Positions 62,887 through 64,000 of a stretch of 64,000 bases of DNA are shown here, in pieces (the stretch's first letter is position 1; every line of letters starts with the position of its first letter). Position numbers and translations under genes: made by a program. The notes below the pieces were generated by a model, which did no database searches, was not told the DNA's origin, and saw only the letters and a program-made list of their open reading frames with translations. The DNA comes from JAZGGS01 sp963714405 (lineage in GTDB: Bacteria; Bacteroidota; Ignavibacteria; Ignavibacteriales; Ignavibacteriaceae), in contig CAVQOH010000002.1 of assembly GCA_963714405.1 (NCBI GenBank), positions 806,001 to 870,000 of the forward strand, in the 5' to 3' direction.

Positions 62887-63077
62887 TTGTTTGTCTATCA
62901 AACGTCTAAATATTGTTGAGACAATTATAGCAATTTGTCTAGTATTTGTCAAGTCTTTTTTAAAAATAATTTAAAAAATGTTGTGATGGAACTAAATAAT
63001 TCATAATAATGTTAAAAAATTAAAAAAATTGCAGTATTTGAACTTTCAAATAATTGTTGATTGTTTTTAGACAAATC
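62887..63077. promoter_or_regulatory. divergent control region with consensus promoter and TAGACAA boxes
   Basis: On the minus strand TTGACA (62947-62952) and TATAAT (62924-62929) are separated by exactly 17 bases, a perfect vegetative-type promoter for the fasciclin-sigma operon. Boxes of TAGACAA or its complement occur at 62891-62897, 62935-62941 and 63068-63074. Variants (GAGACAA, TTTGTC, GTCTAAA) occur at 62918-62924, 62945-62950 and 62904-62910. Several overlap the -35, spacer and -10. The 63068 box is 22 bases upstream of the MerR start. The pattern fits operators for the divergent regulator. Confidence 0.65.
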
Positions 63078-63095
63078 ATTATTTTTAGTATAGAA

Positions 63096-64000
63096 ATGGA
63101 AAAGATGTATAAATACCCGATAAAAGTAGTTAGCCAGATGACAGGTTTGAGTGTTTTTGTAATACGTGCCTGGGAAAAACGATATAATGTTGTTATTCCA
63201 TCCAGAACTGAAACAAATCGCAGACTTTACACGGAAGAAGACATAGAAAAGTTAAAACTTCTAAATGAAGCTGTTCAAAGCGGACATAATATAGGTGGTA
63301 TTGCTAAACTATCCATAAGTGATTTGAGATCGATATTAATCCAGAATCCAGAAGCATCGTCTGATCAAGTTCAGGAAGAATTACTTACTAATATTGATTC
63401 AATACTAAATACATCTATTGAAGCAGTCAAAGCATATGATGGTAAAAAGTTGGAGACAATCTTATTAAAGGCATCCTCAAAACTTAGCCAGCCTCAATTA
63501 ATTGAAAATTTAGTTGTACCGCTAGTATATAAAATTGGAGATCTATGGCAAGACGGAGAAATCAGGGTGGCCAATGAGCATTTAGCCTCCGCTGTTATTA
63601 GATCATTTTTAGCTAGTCTAATAGAACAACATAGTCCGGATGAAAATGCCCCTGTTATAATTTCGGCTACACCACGTGGTCAGGATCATGAGCTTGGTGC
63701 AATGATTGTAGGTGTAATTGCTGCACCATTAGGCTGGAAAGTAATATATCTTGGCCCAAATTTACCAGTTGAAGAAATATCTGCTGTTGCAGATAGTCTT
63801 GGGGCAAAGGTTGTCGCCTTAAGCATAGTATATCCAGGGGATGATCAACAACTGAAAAAAGATTTGCATAAATTAAGAATAATCCTGCCCGAGAGTACAT
63901 CCCTAATTTTTGGTGGAAGAGCTTCAACAGGTTATTTGGATATAATTGATGAAATAGGTGGTACACATGTTAAAGATACCAGGCAATTAAGAAATGAATT
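63096..64000 (+). CDS. CarH/LitR-like B12-dependent MerR photoreceptor regulator (partial)
   Basis: Open to the end of the window; 301 residues are visible. The N-terminus is a MerR helix-turn-helix (residues 5-55, KVVSQMTGLSVFVIRAWEKR and RLYTEEDIEKL). The B12-binding helical bundle has the W-x9-E-H motif (W151, E161, H162) used to hold adenosylcobalamin. The cobalamin fold has the lower-ligand motif D-H-E-L-G (H198, compare H177 of Thermus CarH) and IFGGRAST. In the dark such proteins repress as B12-bound tetramers; light releases them. It is divergent from the fasciclin-sigma-carotenoid genes and close to the TAGACAA boxes. The 3' end lies outside the window. Confidence 0.9.
   Translation, partial: MEKMYKYPIKVVSQMTGLSVFVIRAWEKRYNVVIPSRTETNRRLYTEEDIEKLKLLNEAVQSGHNIGGIAKLSISDLRSILIQNPEASSDQVQEELLTNIDSILNTSIEAVKAYDGKKLETILLKASSKLSQPQLIENLVVPLVYKIGDLWQDGEIRVANEHLASAVIRSFLASLIEQHSPDENAPVIISATPRGQDHELGAMIVGVIAAPLGWKVIYLGPNLPVEEISAVADSLGAKVVALSIVYPGDDQQLKKDLHKLRIILPESTSLIFGGRASTGYLDIIDEIGGTHVKDTRQLRNE

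Overview
The window looks like chromosomal DNA of an AT-rich, Gram-negative bacterium of the Bacteroidetes/Chlorobi/Ignavibacteria (FCB) group, most likely an ignavibacterium-like lineage. The main evidence is a set of five exported proteins (genes at 20.6, 23.9, 29.9 and 59.9 kb, plus a decayed copy at 17.5 kb) that end in a type IX secretion (T9SS) sorting domain of the NYPNPFNP...VLGNE...SGIYFY...MVLMK type. Outer-membrane beta-barrels and exported lipoproteins are also frequent. The organism assignment is inference; no rRNA or phylogenetic marker is present.

Layout. 0-15 kb is ordinary chromosome: a nucleotide deaminase, transporters, an ECF sigma factor with a membrane partner, a geranylgeranyl-reductase-like flavoprotein, a thioredoxin/rhodanese/DUF302 redox operon, a peptide transporter, a potassium channel and a BBE-type flavin oxidase. 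At 15.70 kb lies tRNA-Lys(CTT). From there to about 29.12 kb, where a decayed tRNA-Lys-like sequence sits, is an accessory region. It has long gene-poor gaps, a GC-richer gene, several dispersed repeats, a recurrent 30-bp hairpin, a decayed T9SS domain, secreted proteins (DUF885, FG-GAP/VCBS, M6 protease) and a two-gene unit coding for an exported PAAR-like tip protein and a membrane-anchored spike-like protein.

29-45 kb carries envelope and ion-homeostasis functions. The centre is an enhancer-dependent sigma-54 activator (33.9-35.3 kb, with an apparent one-base frameshift). It is followed by a perfect TTGCAA-centred palindrome, a well-formed -24/-12 promoter and a run of envelope genes (a thioredoxin fold without cysteines, an orphan sensor domain, LapA, an FN3 lipoprotein and four barrel or porin proteins). 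I read this as one sigma-54 regulon unit.

45.5-51.1 kb is a tight four-gene operon: a threonine-synthase-like PLP enzyme, a DUF1611/DgcN-like protein, a PP-loop ATPase fused to a creatininase-type amidohydrolase, and an enolase-superfamily dipeptide epimerase. No classical pathway explains this combination. It is my best candidate for an undescribed pathway, probably acting on glutamyl or other amino-acid stereochemistry.

53.0-64.0 kb is a carotenoid region on the minus strand (phytoene desaturase, phytoene synthase, CrtYcd-type lycopene cyclase, Rieske oxygenase, methyltransferase, second carotenoid-type flavoprotein, DUF2141). Upstream are a DUF4397 T9SS protein, an ECF sigma factor and a fasciclin protein. 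Divergent from these, and running off the window, is a MerR-type regulator with the B12-binding residues of the CarH/LitR light sensors. The shared intergenic region holds a consensus TTGACA-N17-TATAAT promoter overlapped by repeated TAGACAA boxes, so light-controlled carotenoid synthesis is a well-supported hypothesis.
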